A DNA stretch of 64,000 bases from Halomonas sp. PR-M31 (GTDB taxonomy: Bacteria > Pseudomonadota > Gammaproteobacteria > Pseudomonadales > Halomonadaceae). This document shows, in pieces, positions 1 through 8,951 of this stretch; positions within the stretch are counted from its first letter, which is position 1; each line of letters starts with the position of its first letter. Under the pieces are notes generated by a model. It searched no databases. It was not told where the DNA came from and was given only the letters and a program-made list of their open reading frames with translations. A program made the translations under genes and the position numbers. Location of the stretch: NCBI RefSeq assembly GCF_001039575.1, contig NZ_JIBT01000001.1, forward strand, positions 62,001 to 126,000, in the 5' to 3' direction.

Positions 1-317
1 AAGTGGCACAGGCCTGGTCACGCTTCACCCCCGGTAGCGGGCTGCTGGGCTTCAAGGACACCGACTGTCATCGGGTGAGCGCGCGCCTGGCCGGCTTTCA
101 CCACGTGCAGGTGACGGCGCAGATCGAGCGCTTCTTCTATCCGGATTTCAATGCGGTGATGGCTTCCATCAAGGGCGTCGGCGCCCAGACGGCCCGTCCC
201 GGTGCACGCTTGAACCGCGAAGATCTGAAACGTGCCGAACAACGTTACGAAAAGCTGCGGGAGTCTGCGGGACTGCCGGTCAGTTATCGGCGTCTTACCT
301 TAGTGCTGGAGCGTTAG
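1..317 (+). CDS. bioC: Malonyl-ACP O-methyltransferase BioC, C-terminal part (5' end outside window)
   Basis: The open frame enters from the left edge and stops with TAG at 315-317, so only about the last 105 residues are visible. They resemble the C-terminal third of BioC, ending LPVSYRRLTLVLER. BioC methylates the free carboxyl of malonyl-ACP so that fatty-acid synthesis can build the pimeloyl chain of biotin. The SAM-binding motif would lie upstream and cannot be checked. The assignment rests mainly on position: bioD starts three bases after the stop and bioA overlaps bioD, which is a normal bioC-bioD order in gammaproteobacteria. A GTG near base 3 is in frame but internal to the family and is not the real start. 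Confidence 0.8.
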   Translation, partial: VAQAWSRFTPGSGLLGFKDTDCHRVSARLAGFHHVQVTAQIERFFYPDFNAVMASIKGVGAQTARPGARLNREDLKRAEQRYEKLRESAGLPVSYRRLTLVLER

Positions 318-320
318 CGC

Positions 321-1037
321 ATGGCAACGTTCTTCGTCACCGGTACCGGCACGGACGTGGGCAAGACCTTCGTCAGCTGCGCCATGCTGGCGCGGGCGCG
401 TGAGCAGGGCCTCACCACCCTGGGACTCAAGCCGGTGGCCTCCGGCTGCCACGCTACTCCGCAGGGGCTGCGCAACGCCGATGCCCTGGCGCTGCAGGCC
501 CAGTGCCATCCCGGGCTGCCTTATGAGCGAATCAATCCCGTGGCCTTTGCGCCGCCTATCGCCCCACATCTGGCGGCACGTCAGGCCGGCCAGGAAATGA
601 CGCTGGACACCCTGACAGGGGCGCTTGCGCCGGCGCTGGCCGAGCCTTGCGACCTGACGCTGATAGAGGGCGCTGGCGGCTGGCGAGTGCCGTTGAACGA
701 TAAAGAAGATTTGGCCGGGTTGGCGACACGCCTGGCGTTGCCGGTGATTCTGGTGGTGGGCCTGGAGCTGGGCTGCCTGAACCAGGCGCGGCTCGCGGCG
801 GAGGCGATCCGCGCCGACGGGCTGCCGCTGGCGGGCTGGGTCGGTAATCTGCTGGACGCGGACTTCGCCGTGGACGGGACGATCTACCGTGCCAACCTGG
901 CGACCCTCGACCAGCACCTGCCCGGCCCCTGCCTGGGCGTGGTGCCGCGCCTCGATGCCGCTTCCCCCGCCGCGCTGGCGCAATCAGGGGCCGCCCATCT
1001 CGCCTTGCCCTGCACACCTGATGAGGAACGTACATGA
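321..1037 (+). CDS. bioD: Dethiobiotin synthetase BioD
   Basis: A 238-residue cytoplasmic enzyme that carboxylates 7,8-diaminopelargonate with CO2 and ATP to close the ureido ring of dethiobiotin. The P-loop GTGTDVGKT is at residues 8-16, and the IEGAGGW segment typical of BioD lies near residue 115. Length is normal for the family (about 225-240). The ATG follows the bioC stop by three bases, and its own stop TGA is shared with the start of bioA (ATGA), so translation of the two is probably coupled. Nothing in the frame looks broken. Confidence 0.95.
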   Translation: MATFFVTGTGTDVGKTFVSCAMLARAREQGLTTLGLKPVASGCHATPQGLRNADALALQAQCHPGLPYERINPVAFAPPIAPHLAARQAGQEMTLDTLTGALAPALAEPCDLTLIEGAGGWRVPLNDKEDLAGLATRLALPVILVVGLELGCLNQARLAAEAIRADGLPLAGWVGNLLDADFAVDGTIYRANLATLDQHLPGPCLGVVPRLDAASPAALAQSGAAHLALPCTPDEERT

Positions 1038-2299
1038 ACTCCCCTGTCTGGCATCCCTACGCTCACCTCAAGACCCAGCAGCCCGCGCCCAAGGTGATCG
1101 GCGGTCAGGGAGCGAATTTTTACCTGGATAGTGGCGAAACCCTGCTGGATGCCACCTGCTCCTGGTGGTGCATGATCCACGGCTACGGCCATCCGCGCCT
1201 AGTGGCGGCGATCCGCGAACAAGCCGGTGAACTTTGCCATGTGATGCTGGGTGGACTGACCCATGATCCCGCCGAACGGTTGGCCCGGGAACTGGTCCGA
1301 ATAACGCCCCCGGGGCTCGATCATGTGTTCTTCTCCGACAGCGGCTCTGTAGGCATGGAAGTCGCCATGAAGATGGCGGTGCAGTACCACTATCTGCAAG
1401 ACAAGCCGAACAAGCATCGATTGTTGTCACTGATGAAGGCCTATCACGGCGATACCATGGGCTGCATGGCGGTCTGCGATCCAGAAGAGGGCATGCACGC
1501 CTTGTTCGCCGGAGTGCTGCCCCGGCAGCATTTCGCCCCCTCGCCCCGGGCCGACTTCGATGCCGGTCCGGAAGAGGTGCAGGCCGATCTCGACGCCTTG
1601 CGCCGGATACTTGAGTGCCGTCATCACGAAATCGCGGCGCTCACGATGGAGCCGCTGCTGCAGGCCGCCGGCGGGCTCAACATGACCTCGCCACACTATC
1701 TGCATGGCGCGCGCGAGCTGTGCGACGAATTCGATGTGCTGCTGATCTTCGATGAAGTAGCCACTGGCTTCGGTCGCACCGGGCGCATGTTCGCCGCCGA
1801 GCATGCCGGCGTGTCGCCGGATATCATGGTGCTTTCCAAAGGACTCACCGGCGGCTATTTGGGACATGCCGCCACGCTCGCCACCGGGCGTGTCCACGAT
1901 GCCTTCATCGGCGACAGCGCCTTGCATGCCTTCATGCACGGGCCTACTTTCATGGGCAACCCGCTGGCCTGCCGGGTGGCGTTGGAAAGCCTGGCCGTCT
2001 TCGAGGATGAGGATTATCTCGGCAGAATCGCTCGGCTCAATCGCGTACTGCACGATGAATTGTTCCTGGATGCCACTTTGCGCGCGCATCCAGCGGTGGC
2101 CGACGTGCGGGTGCTGGGTGCCACCGCGGTAATCGAAGTGACGGAAGCCGCTGCGCTGAAGGGCGTGGCGGCCTTTGCTCGCCGGCAAGGCGTGTGGCTG
2201 CGCCCCTTCGGTCATTGGCTCTACACCATGCCGGCCTACATCACGAGCGAGGACGAAATGCGCCGGATCACTGAGGCGATGAAGGCCTGGTTTCGCTAG
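1034..2299 (+). CDS. bioA: Adenosylmethionine-8-amino-7-oxononanoate aminotransferase BioA
   Basis: A 421-residue class-III PLP aminotransferase that uses SAM as amino donor to make 7,8-diaminopelargonate, the substrate of BioD. The N-terminal WHPYAH segment and the SWWCMIHGYGHP active-site stretch are BioA hallmarks. The PLP lysine is K269 in VLSKGLTGGY, preceded by the cofactor-binding FDEVATGFGRTG. It overlaps bioD by four bases. In many relatives bioA is separate from bioCD; here it closes the operon and is followed about 140 bases later by a terminator hairpin. Confidence 0.95.
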   Translation: MNSPVWHPYAHLKTQQPAPKVIGGQGANFYLDSGETLLDATCSWWCMIHGYGHPRLVAAIREQAGELCHVMLGGLTHDPAERLARELVRITPPGLDHVFFSDSGSVGMEVAMKMAVQYHYLQDKPNKHRLLSLMKAYHGDTMGCMAVCDPEEGMHALFAGVLPRQHFAPSPRADFDAGPEEVQADLDALRRILECRHHEIAALTMEPLLQAAGGLNMTSPHYLHGARELCDEFDVLLIFDEVATGFGRTGRMFAAEHAGVSPDIMVLSKGLTGGYLGHAATLATGRVHDAFIGDSALHAFMHGPTFMGNPLACRVALESLAVFEDEDYLGRIARLNRVLHDELFLDATLRAHPAVADVRVLGATAVIEVTEAAALKGVAAFARRQGVWLRPFGHWLYTMPAYITSEDEMRRITEAMKAWFR

Positions 2300-2392
2300 G
2301 CCCTTGTCGAAAGTTTCCTTGCGATGGTACGTCAGCGTGGCGAAGTCAATGATGCTACGGTCAAGCGTTTCGAATGGCACAAGCAGGACTGA
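2300..2392 (+). pseudogene. Possible remnant of an AhpD/CMD-family protein
   Basis: Directly after the bioA stop, in the same frame, 30 codons read ALVESFLAMVRQRGEVNDATVKRF and then six more before TGA. The segment F-x-x-x-V-R-x-R-G-E-V-x-D-A-T resembles a stretch of carboxymuconolactone-decarboxylase/AhpD-like proteins, from memory and without a search. The rest of such a protein is absent on both sides, so if the resemblance is real this is a leftover fragment. It could equally be chance coding in a 3' region. Confidence 0.22.
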
Positions 2393-2436
2393 AAACGCTT
2401 CACTGACTCCTGATTGAAACCTCCTCTGTGTTTCAG

Positions 2437-2463
2437 GCAGCCCCTCGTGGGGCCGCTTTTTTT
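2437..2463 (+). terminator. Rho-independent terminator after bioA
   Basis: Stem GCAGCCCC / GGGGCCGC with a TCGT loop and one A-C mismatch, followed by seven T. It closes the bio operon 138 bases after the bioA stop and separates it from the TRAP operon. Confidence 0.75.
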
Positions 2464-2562
2464 GTATCCTGGTATGCTCGGCATGGGCTCGACATTATGC
2501 TCTGGTCGGCCAATACTCAGTCGTGTTGCTCGGCAAATCCGCACAACAACAAGGAGAGGTCC

Positions 2563-3602
2563 ATGTCTCTTCCACAGAGCTCATTATTATCGACCTTGGC
2601 AACAGCCAGCTTGCTGAGTGCGTCACTCCTGGCAGGGGCCGCCGCCCAGGCGGCCACCACCGTGAACCTGAGTTACAACGCGCGCCGGACCCGGAGAAGA
2701 ACGCGGTGCATGTGTTCGCCACCAATCTCAAGGAACTGGTGGCGGAGAAGACCGACGGCGAGCTCGAACTCAGGCTCTATCCCAACAGCCAGCTCGGCGA
2801 GGAACAGGCGCGCATGGAGCAGACCATGAGCTCGCCGAACCTGAACATCGCGTCCTTTGCCGGGATATCGCCAGTGATGCCGGAAATCTTCGTCAGCGCC
2901 ATTCCCTTCCTGTTCGAGGATTTCGAGGCGGCGCGGACCTTCTTCGATGAAGGTGACTATTGGAAGGCGTTTGACGAGACGCTGCGTGAACGCACCGGTA
3001 TCGAGATGCTGGCGGTAGTCGAGGAGGGCGGTTTCCTGGCTTTCACCAATGATGAGAAGCCCATCCAAGCCCCGGAGGATTTCAAGGGGCTACGCTTTCG
3101 CGCCATGGACCCCAGCCAAGTAGCGCTCTACGAGGCCTTTGGCGCGTCGGGAACGCCGATTCCCTGGACCGAGGTCTACATGGCCCTGCGCACTGGGGTG
3201 GCGGATGGCCAGATGAATCCGCCGATGTATATCGTGATGGGGAGTCTCTACGAGGTGCAGAAGTACCTGACCCTGGCCAATATCCAGTACTCGGATCAGT
3301 TTCTGGTGGGCAACGGGGCCATGCTCGATGGCTGGGACGAGCAGACCCGCCAGGCCTTCCTGGAGGCGGTGGATGAGGCCAATGCCATGGCCCGGGAGCA
3401 CAACGAGGCCAAGGTGGACGAACGCATCGCCTATCTCGAAGAGCAGGGCATGCAGGTCATCGAACCTTCCGAGGAGAATCTGAACGCCTTTCGTGAGCAG
3501 GGCCAGCCGGCTTATCTGGAGTGGCTGAAGACCCAGGATATCGAGCAGCGCTGGATCGACATGGCCCTCGAGGATGCGGGCATGACGCAGTTGGCGCAGT
3601 GA
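2563..3602 (+). pseudogene. dctP: TRAP transporter substrate-binding protein DctP (frame broken near 2681)
   Basis: Periplasmic binding protein of a tripartite ATP-independent transporter. ATG 2563 has AAGGAGAG upstream and starts a Sec signal peptide (MSLPQSSLLS... ending near AAAQA). The reading frame then breaks: codons 1-39 (through NLSYN) are in one frame, while the mature protein continues as PDPEKNAVHVFATNL one frame back from about 2682. Adding one base in the GCGCGC run at 2680-2685 restores 346 residues, the normal length. The rest is complete, including the DFKGLRFRAM segment that carries the substrate-carboxylate arginine and a C-terminal helical end. Genes for both membrane subunits follow. 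No substrate can be named from the sequence. Confidence 0.85.
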
Positions 3603-3623
3603 TGGCCCAGGTGTGGTCGCATC

Positions 3624-4127
3624 ATGGCTAGTGCTTTGTTCGACCTGCGAAAGCGAGTGCTGTCGATCAGTCGAAGGGTGTCGATCACGATCGCCAGCGC
3701 TCTTTTGCTGATCAATCTGGGGGTCATCCTCTACGCGGTCTTTTTACGTTATCTGGCCGGCGGCGCCCCGATCTGGACGGACGAGCTGGCGCGCTTTCTG
3801 ATCATTGGCGCCGTGCTGCTGGCCGCCGGCGCGGTCTGGGTGGAAGGCGGTCACATGCGAGTCGCCCTGATCGAGCGATTATTACCGGCGCCGCTATGCC
3901 GCCTGCTCAATATCTATCAATGGCTGCTGACCTTGGGGCTTGCCATCGGCGGCGCCCCGTTCAGCTATCGCTATGCCCAGTCCGTGGCCATGTTTACCAG
4001 CTCGGGACTGGGCATCAGCCGCACCATTCCCATGCTGTCGATGCCCATCGGCTTCGCCCTGCTGGCCTGGCATGCCCTGTGGTACGGGCCGGCGCCGCTG
4101 AAGACGATGGCGGAGCAGGACGCATGA
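3624..4127 (+). CDS. dctQ: TRAP transporter small permease subunit DctQ
   Basis: A 167-residue inner-membrane protein with four predicted membrane segments (about residues 22-42, 54-73, 92-112 and 134-152). It contains the conserved WTDELARFLIIG stretch of DctQ subunits. It works with the large permease and the periplasmic binding protein to import an organic anion or zwitterion driven by a sodium gradient. It starts 21 bases after dctP and overlaps dctM by the ATGA junction, as expected for a dctPQM operon. Confidence 0.92.
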   Translation: MASALFDLRKRVLSISRRVSITIASALLLINLGVILYAVFLRYLAGGAPIWTDELARFLIIGAVLLAAGAVWVEGGHMRVALIERLLPAPLCRLLNIYQWLLTLGLAIGGAPFSYRYAQSVAMFTSSGLGISRTIPMLSMPIGFALLAWHALWYGPAPLKTMAEQDA

Positions 4128-5401
4128 CCCTCACCATGTTGGCGATCTTCCTGGTGCATGTGCTGCTCGGCCTGCCGCTGTTTCTAGCCCTGCTGGCCAC
4201 CGCGGTGGTGGGCTTCATGTTCGTCGACCCGGGCATGTTGGCGCGCATGATGCCGCAGCAGTTCTTCGGCGGTATCAACGTCTTTTCGCTGATGGCGATC
4301 CCGCTGTTCATTCTGGCGGGCAACCTGATGAACGCAAGCGGCCTGACCGAGCGCCTGATGGGCCTGGCGCGCCTGCTGGTCGGCCACCTGCGCGGCGGCA
4401 TGGGCCATGTCAACGTGGTGTCGAGCGTGTTCTTCGCCGGGGTCAACGGCTCCGCCGTGGCGGACACCTCGGCGCTGGGCTCGCTGCTGGTGCCGCCCAT
4501 GCGCAAGGAGGGCTACTCCACCGCCTTCGCCGCCGGCCTGACCGCCGGCAGCTCGCTGATCGGGCCAATCATTCCCCCCAGCATCTTCATGATCCTGTAT
4601 GCCTCGCTGACCAACACCTCCGTGGGGGATCTGTTCCTGGCCGGGGTGATTCCCGGGCTGTTTCTGGGGATGGCCTTCATGGCGATGAATGCCTTCTACG
4701 CCTGGCGCAAAGGGTTGACCAAACGTGGCGGCCGGCCTGGGGTTGCTGAGCTGGGTAAGGCGGCGCTGGCGGCTTTGCCGGCATTGGTCGCGCCGTTCAT
4801 CATCGTCGCCGGCATCGTATTGGGCTTTTTTACCCCCACGGAATCCGGCGCGCTGACGGCGCTCTACGTGGCGTTGTGCGGTATCGCCTTGGGTAATCTG
4901 CGCCTCGCCGATTTCTGGCGGGCGATCGTCGAGACGACCCGGCTCACCTCGGCGATCTTCTTGATCATGGCGGCGTCGGCGACCATCAGCTGGCTGCTCT
5001 CCTATGCTCAGGTACCCACTCAATTCGTTTCGTTGATCGCGCCCTATACTGATCAGCCGATTTTGGTGCTGCTGATGTTAAGCGGTATTACCTTCGTGAC
5101 CGGCATGTTCATGGAGGAGGTTTCGGCGCTGATGCTGCTCACCCCGATCTTCGCCCCGGTGGCGATGATGGCGGGTATCGACCCGGTGCATCTGGGCATC
5201 ATCATTACCCTGAATATCACCATTGCCCTGATCACGCCGCCCATGGGCGCCTGTGTGTTCGTGGCGGCGGCGGTGAGTCATCTGGAAATCACAGCGCTGT
5301 TCAGGACTATCTGGCCTTTCGTGCTGACTGCGGTGCTAGTGCTACTGATATTGATCCTTTTCCCACCCCTGACCCTGTGGTTGCCCAGCGTACTTGGATG
5401 A
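4124..5401 (+). CDS. dctM: TRAP transporter large permease subunit DctM
   Basis: A 425-residue protein with about a dozen membrane spans, the transport channel of the TRAP system. The ATG at 4124 overlaps the dctQ stop and gives the usual N-terminus MTLTMLAIFLVHVLLG. The two hairpin regions are present: GSAVADTSALGSLL-type residues near 110 and PPMGACVFVAAAV near the C-terminus. The frame is intact. The VanX-like peptidase gene begins only four bases after the stop, which implies co-translation and a shared substrate theme. Confidence 0.93.
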   Translation: MTLTMLAIFLVHVLLGLPLFLALLATAVVGFMFVDPGMLARMMPQQFFGGINVFSLMAIPLFILAGNLMNASGLTERLMGLARLLVGHLRGGMGHVNVVSSVFFAGVNGSAVADTSALGSLLVPPMRKEGYSTAFAAGLTAGSSLIGPIIPPSIFMILYASLTNTSVGDLFLAGVIPGLFLGMAFMAMNAFYAWRKGLTKRGGRPGVAELGKAALAALPALVAPFIIVAGIVLGFFTPTESGALTALYVALCGIALGNLRLADFWRAIVETTRLTSAIFLIMAASATISWLLSYAQVPTQFVSLIAPYTDQPILVLLMLSGITFVTGMFMEEVSALMLLTPIFAPVAMMAGIDPVHLGIIITLNITIALITPPMGACVFVAAAVSHLEITALFRTIWPFVLTAVLVLLILILFPPLTLWLPSVLG

Positions 5402-5405
5402 TGCA

Positions 5406-6176
5406 ATGAGTAAGACTGTCGTTACCTTCGCAAGCGTGGAGCTACCGCCGATTCCCAGCCGGCCCGAGCCGGACTGGACGGCCTTGAACCGTATTCCCAT
5501 TCTGGCGGAGGATGCGCTGCTGGTGCCGTTGAGTCTGGCGCCGGAGCCGCTCAAGGCGTTCCCCGTCTATGCCAAGCAGGATATTCCCGGGGCGGTGGGC
5601 GATTGCTATGTACGCGAGGAGGTCTATCGGCGCTTGCTCGGCGTGGCGCGCTCACTGCCGGAGGGGCTCGGCCTGGTGGTACTCGATGGCTGGCGGCCCT
5701 GGCGGGTGCAGCAGTATCTCTTCGATACGCTTTTCGAGGCGATTCGCACTCGTCATCCTGACGCCGACGATGACGAGCTTCTTGCCCGCACCCGGGAGTT
5801 CGTTTCCGTGCCCAGCACCGACTCAAACGCGCCCAGCCCGCACCTGACCGGCGGCGCAGTGGATGTGACCCTGTGCGACGAAGACGGTCTGTTGCTCGAT
5901 ATGGGCACCCTGTTCGACGAAGCCGTGCCGGCCTCTCACAGCGACTATCTCGAACGCCTGGGCGATGATCTCGATGAGCGTCAGCGCCTGGCGCGAGATC
6001 GGCGGCGCTTGCTGTATCACGTCATGCACGAACAGGGCTTCACCAACCTGCCCAGCGAGTGGTGGCACTTCGATTTCGGCGACCAGCTATGGGCGTTGTA
6101 TGGGGGGCATGAGCGGGCGCTTTATGGCCCGGCGGAGCTGGAGACGATTGAGAGTCGCTGGCGGCGGCAGCTTTAG
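5406..6176 (+). CDS. VanX-like D-alanyl-D-alanine dipeptidase (peptidase M15)
   Basis: A 256-residue zinc dipeptidase of the VanX/DdpX group. The zinc and catalytic motifs are visible: SPHLTGGAVDVTL (S-x-H-x-x-G-x-A-x-D) near residue 142 and EWWHFDFGD near residue 221. VanX relatives hydrolyse D-Ala-D-Ala, either in vancomycin resistance or, for E. coli DdpX, to recycle cell-wall dipeptide. I see no signal peptide, so it is likely cytoplasmic. ATG 5406 lies four bases after the dctM stop; a TTG at 5394 is possible but overlaps dctM. No van ligase or regulator is nearby, so a nutritional role with the TRAP importer is the better inference. Confidence 0.85.
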   Translation: MSKTVVTFASVELPPIPSRPEPDWTALNRIPILAEDALLVPLSLAPEPLKAFPVYAKQDIPGAVGDCYVREEVYRRLLGVARSLPEGLGLVVLDGWRPWRVQQYLFDTLFEAIRTRHPDADDDELLARTREFVSVPSTDSNAPSPHLTGGAVDVTLCDEDGLLLDMGTLFDEAVPASHSDYLERLGDDLDERQRLARDRRRLLYHVMHEQGFTNLPSEWWHFDFGDQLWALYGGHERALYGPAELETIESRWRRQL

Positions 6177-6224
6177 AAAGCCGGCACCAGCGATCGGTTG
6201 AAAGAGGACGAGTTCGGACGGTCG

Positions 6225-7886
6225 CTAGGCGACCCGGTCTAGGACGCGCTTTGCGGTGTCAGGATCGTCGAGATGATGATTTTCTTCCGCGCTCAGTTTC
6301 TGTCCGGCCTCACGCGCCTTGAAGCGCTGTTCCCGGCTGACATGCTCTTTGCCCGTACCTTCAACTCGCAATGAAGAAATGGCGTTTCTCAGCGTATTCA
6401 CCTGACCGGTAAGCAGTGTATTGACCTCCGTGGAGTGCTGTACTCGGGAGGCGTTCTGCTGGGTGGCTTGATCCATCTCGACGACGGCAGCGTTGATCTG
6501 CTGCAAGCCTTGGGATTGCTCCCGAGAGGCGATGGAAATTTCCTCGATCAGCTGGTTGATAGTAGCCACGGCCTTGATCACGCCCTGGTTATTGGACTCT
6601 AGCTGTTTGAGCTGCTTTTCACCTCTACTGACGTTGTCCAGACTGCCATCGACCAGCTGGCGAATCATCTTGGCGGATACCGAGGCACGCTCCGCCAGGT
6701 GACGCACTTCTTGTGCCACTACGGCAAAGCCGCGCCCTTGTTCTCCCGCTCTGGCAGCCTCGACGGAGGCGTTGAGCGCAAGCAGATTGGTCTGGAACGC
6801 GATCGAATCGATGACACTGATAGCTTCGTTCATATTGCCGGCGCTTTCGGTGATCTGCTGCATTCGTTCCACGAGCTGGCTCACGTCCTCTTCGCTGCGA
6901 CTGACCTCTTTACGAGCACTTTGGGCATGCTGTTCCGCCATGTCGGTATTGCTCGAGTTCTGTTGCACCGTGATGGTCAGCTCTTCCATGCTGGCAGCGG
7001 TTTCCTGAAGACATACCGCCTGCTGCTCCGTTCGCGAGGCAAGGTCCTCATTGATCTGCAGCAGGCTACGGGTGTCTTGATCCACCTCGTTGAGCATCTT
7101 CTGGATATCGAGAGAAATATTACCCAGGCTGTGGTGCATGATCTCCATGGCACCGATGATCTCACCTAGCTCATCCTTGCCTTTTTGCGGCGCCTCCGCC
7201 ACCAGATTGCCCGCGGCAATCTGCATGGCGAAGCGGCGGGTTCTGTCCACGGAGCTAGCGATTCGGCGATAGCATAATCCCGCGATCGTTAGTACCAGCA
7301 GGCTACCGGCCAGTTGCCCGAGCAATCCGAGCCGTTCACCTAGAAATGACAGCAGAACGCCTAACAGGGCGATCATGAGCACATTGCTCTTGATGCTTAA
7401 GGGGTTAAGGCGCGACAACTTGCCAAGAACGCCTCGGCGTACGATCCAACCACGGTCGAGAACAATACGATGGCTCTTGCCGTTGCGCAGTCGTTCGTAA
7501 GTGTGTTCGGCGTACTCTTTTTCTTTTGCAGTCGGTTTGACCCGCACCGAGGTATAGCCTTGCACTTCGCCGTTTTCCACAATCGGCACCACATGAGCCC
7601 GCACCCAGTAGTGATCGCCATTCTTGCGCCGGTTTTTGACCATGCCGATCCAGATATCGCCGTTCTTGATGGTGCCCCATAGATTAGCGAAGGCGGTCTC
7701 GGGCATGTCCGGATGACGGATGAGGTTATGCGGAGCGCCGATAAGCTCATCCTGGTTAAAGCCACTGACCTCGACGAAAGTAGGCGAGGCGTAGGTGATA
7801 CGGCCTTTCAGGTCGGTGCGCGAGATCAGGTTCTGATCGTCACGTATTTCGTATTCTTGATTGGTAATGGGTTGATTATTACGCAT
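6225..7886 (-). CDS. aer: Aer-like PAS-containing methyl-accepting chemotaxis protein
   Basis: A 553-residue receptor. Residues about 10-115 form a PAS domain with the NLIRHPDMPETAF and VKNRRKNGDHYWV segments typical of Aer, which binds FAD and senses redox or energy state. A membrane hairpin follows (about 165-205), then a HAMP-like linker, then the cytoplasmic signalling rod whose tip IAFQTNLLALNASVEAARAG contacts CheA/CheW. There is no periplasmic sensing domain, as in Aer. It is monocistronic and converges with the VanX gene; long AT-rich DNA precedes it. Ligand or cofactor is inferred from family only. Confidence 0.88.
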   Translation of the reverse strand: MRNNQPITNQEYEIRDDQNLISRTDLKGRITYASPTFVEVSGFNQDELIGAPHNLIRHPDMPETAFANLWGTIKNGDIWIGMVKNRRKNGDHYWVRAHVVPIVENGEVQGYTSVRVKPTAKEKEYAEHTYERLRNGKSHRIVLDRGWIVRRGVLGKLSRLNPLSIKSNVLMIALLGVLLSFLGERLGLLGQLAGSLLVLTIAGLCYRRIASSVDRTRRFAMQIAAGNLVAEAPQKGKDELGEIIGAMEIMHHSLGNISLDIQKMLNEVDQDTRSLLQINEDLASRTEQQAVCLQETAASMEELTITVQQNSSNTDMAEQHAQSARKEVSRSEEDVSQLVERMQQITESAGNMNEAISVIDSIAFQTNLLALNASVEAARAGEQGRGFAVVAQEVRHLAERASVSAKMIRQLVDGSLDNVSRGEKQLKQLESNNQGVIKAVATINQLIEEISIASREQSQGLQQINAAVVEMDQATQQNASRVQHSTEVNTLLTGQVNTLRNAISSLRVEGTGKEHVSREQRFKAREAGQKLSAEENHHLDDPDTAKRVLDRVA

Positions 7887-8247
7887 GGCAACCTATCTCG
7901 TTTTGGATAATGACGTGCAAGTCGTGTTTGATTGAGTGCAAGTCGACTATTCAAAAAGTGCTACGCGTCTTGATTAAGAAAATGAATGAAAACTCATGAC
8001 GTCGATCTTGGTTTTATTAGTATAGATTTTATTAACGAAAGTTAAGCTTGGATAAGGTATATAACCCTATGCTTATTTAGTCCATTAATTAAACTTAGCA
8101 ATTAAGGTTTTATAGATAGTATGGTTATTGATAACAAGTTAAATAATATTTAAGAAGTCCGGCACATATTTCAGCATTAATAAAATATATAATAGCTAAC
8201 TATCACGTCGTTCATGGACCACAACGATATGATGCCGTTAAAAGTTG
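7887..8247. other. AT-rich intergenic region
   Basis: About 360 bases without a credible reading frame. It is markedly richer in A+T than the flanking genes and contains TTAATTA/TATAAT-like stretches suitable for the chemoreceptor promoter on the minus strand. I see no repeat, RNA gene or clear terminator in it. Confidence 0.6.
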
Positions 8248-8922
8248 TCAGAGACCTTCCTGCTCCATGCCTGACGCTTCCAAGGATTGCAGCAGCGCAC
8301 CAAGGCCTTCCGGTGCCCGCGCCGTGCTGCGTGCACTGGTAAGCACGTAAGAGGCGGCGTTCCAGACGATGCGAAAGCCACCGGCCTGAAGTGCACGCAC
8401 CAGGTGCACGTCTTCGTGGGAGCGACGCGGTTCAAAGCCCCCCACCGCACGATAGGCATTGGCGCACACACCCAGATTGGCGCCATAGATACGCTTTGGA
8501 TCGCTGTCTCGCAGATGAGCCAGATAACGCCTACGCTGCTCGACAGGTAGCTGTGACCATTGCGCCAGACGAATATTGCCGCATACCGCATCGCAATCAA
8601 GATCGCACTGGCTGCTCAACCAATCCTGGCTGACTTCACTGTCCGCGTCGGTAAAAGCCAACCAGCGCGCCCCGTGTTCGAGCAACCAGTCGGCACCAAT
8701 ATGCCGCGCCATGCCCACATTGGTATGATCGACTTCAATTACCTGAACGGGAAAAGTGGCGGCGATGGCGGACGATTCATCGGTGCAAGTGTCCAGCACT
8801 AGAACGATCTCCACCGCTTCGTCTTGAGTGCGGGAAAAGTGTTCGGCGGCGGCAGTCAATGCTTGCAGGCAGCGGCCCAAGCAGTCTTGTTCATTGTGTA
8901 CGGGGACAACGATACCGATCAT
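8248..8922 (-). CDS. Family 2 glycosyltransferase
   Basis: A 224-residue GT-A fold glycosyltransferase. The N-terminus MIGIVVPVHNEQDCLGRCL is the nucleotide-sugar-binding start of family 2; the metal-binding DxD region is AFTDADSEVS near residue 92, and a later RRSHEDVHLVRAL matches the acceptor-side ED motif. The chosen ATG 8922 has AAGGAAG eight bases upstream; a longer in-frame start adds residues unlike the family. There is no membrane segment, so it is cytoplasmic. It is the last gene of a four-gene leftward operon, 29 bases after the methyltransferase gene. Donor and acceptor are unknown. Confidence 0.85.
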   Translation of the reverse strand: MIGIVVPVHNEQDCLGRCLQALTAAAEHFSRTQDEAVEIVLVLDTCTDESSAIAATFPVQVIEVDHTNVGMARHIGADWLLEHGARWLAFTDADSEVSQDWLSSQCDLDCDAVCGNIRLAQWSQLPVEQRRRYLAHLRDSDPKRIYGANLGVCANAYRAVGGFEPRRSHEDVHLVRALQAGGFRIVWNAASYVLTSARSTARAPEGLGALLQSLEASGMEQEGL

Positions 8923-8951
8923 GATGAACTCACTTCCTTGTGTGAACGATC

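Noticed and set aside
1427-2380. 317-codon minus-strand frame opposite bioA
   Set aside because: Shadow of an intact, recognised enzyme gene.
2523-2562. Upstream extension of the dctP frame before the signal peptide
   Set aside because: The signal peptide frame starting at 2563 with AAGGAG is the family start; the extension exists only because the frame is shifted.
4184-5023. 279-codon minus-strand frame opposite dctM
   Set aside because: Histidine/glutamine-rich translation typical of antisense to a hydrophobic membrane protein.
6220-6234. Hairpin GGTCGC-TAG-GCGACC at the end of the chemoreceptor gene
   Set aside because: Six pairs, no T-run, and inside coding sequence; not convincing as a terminator.
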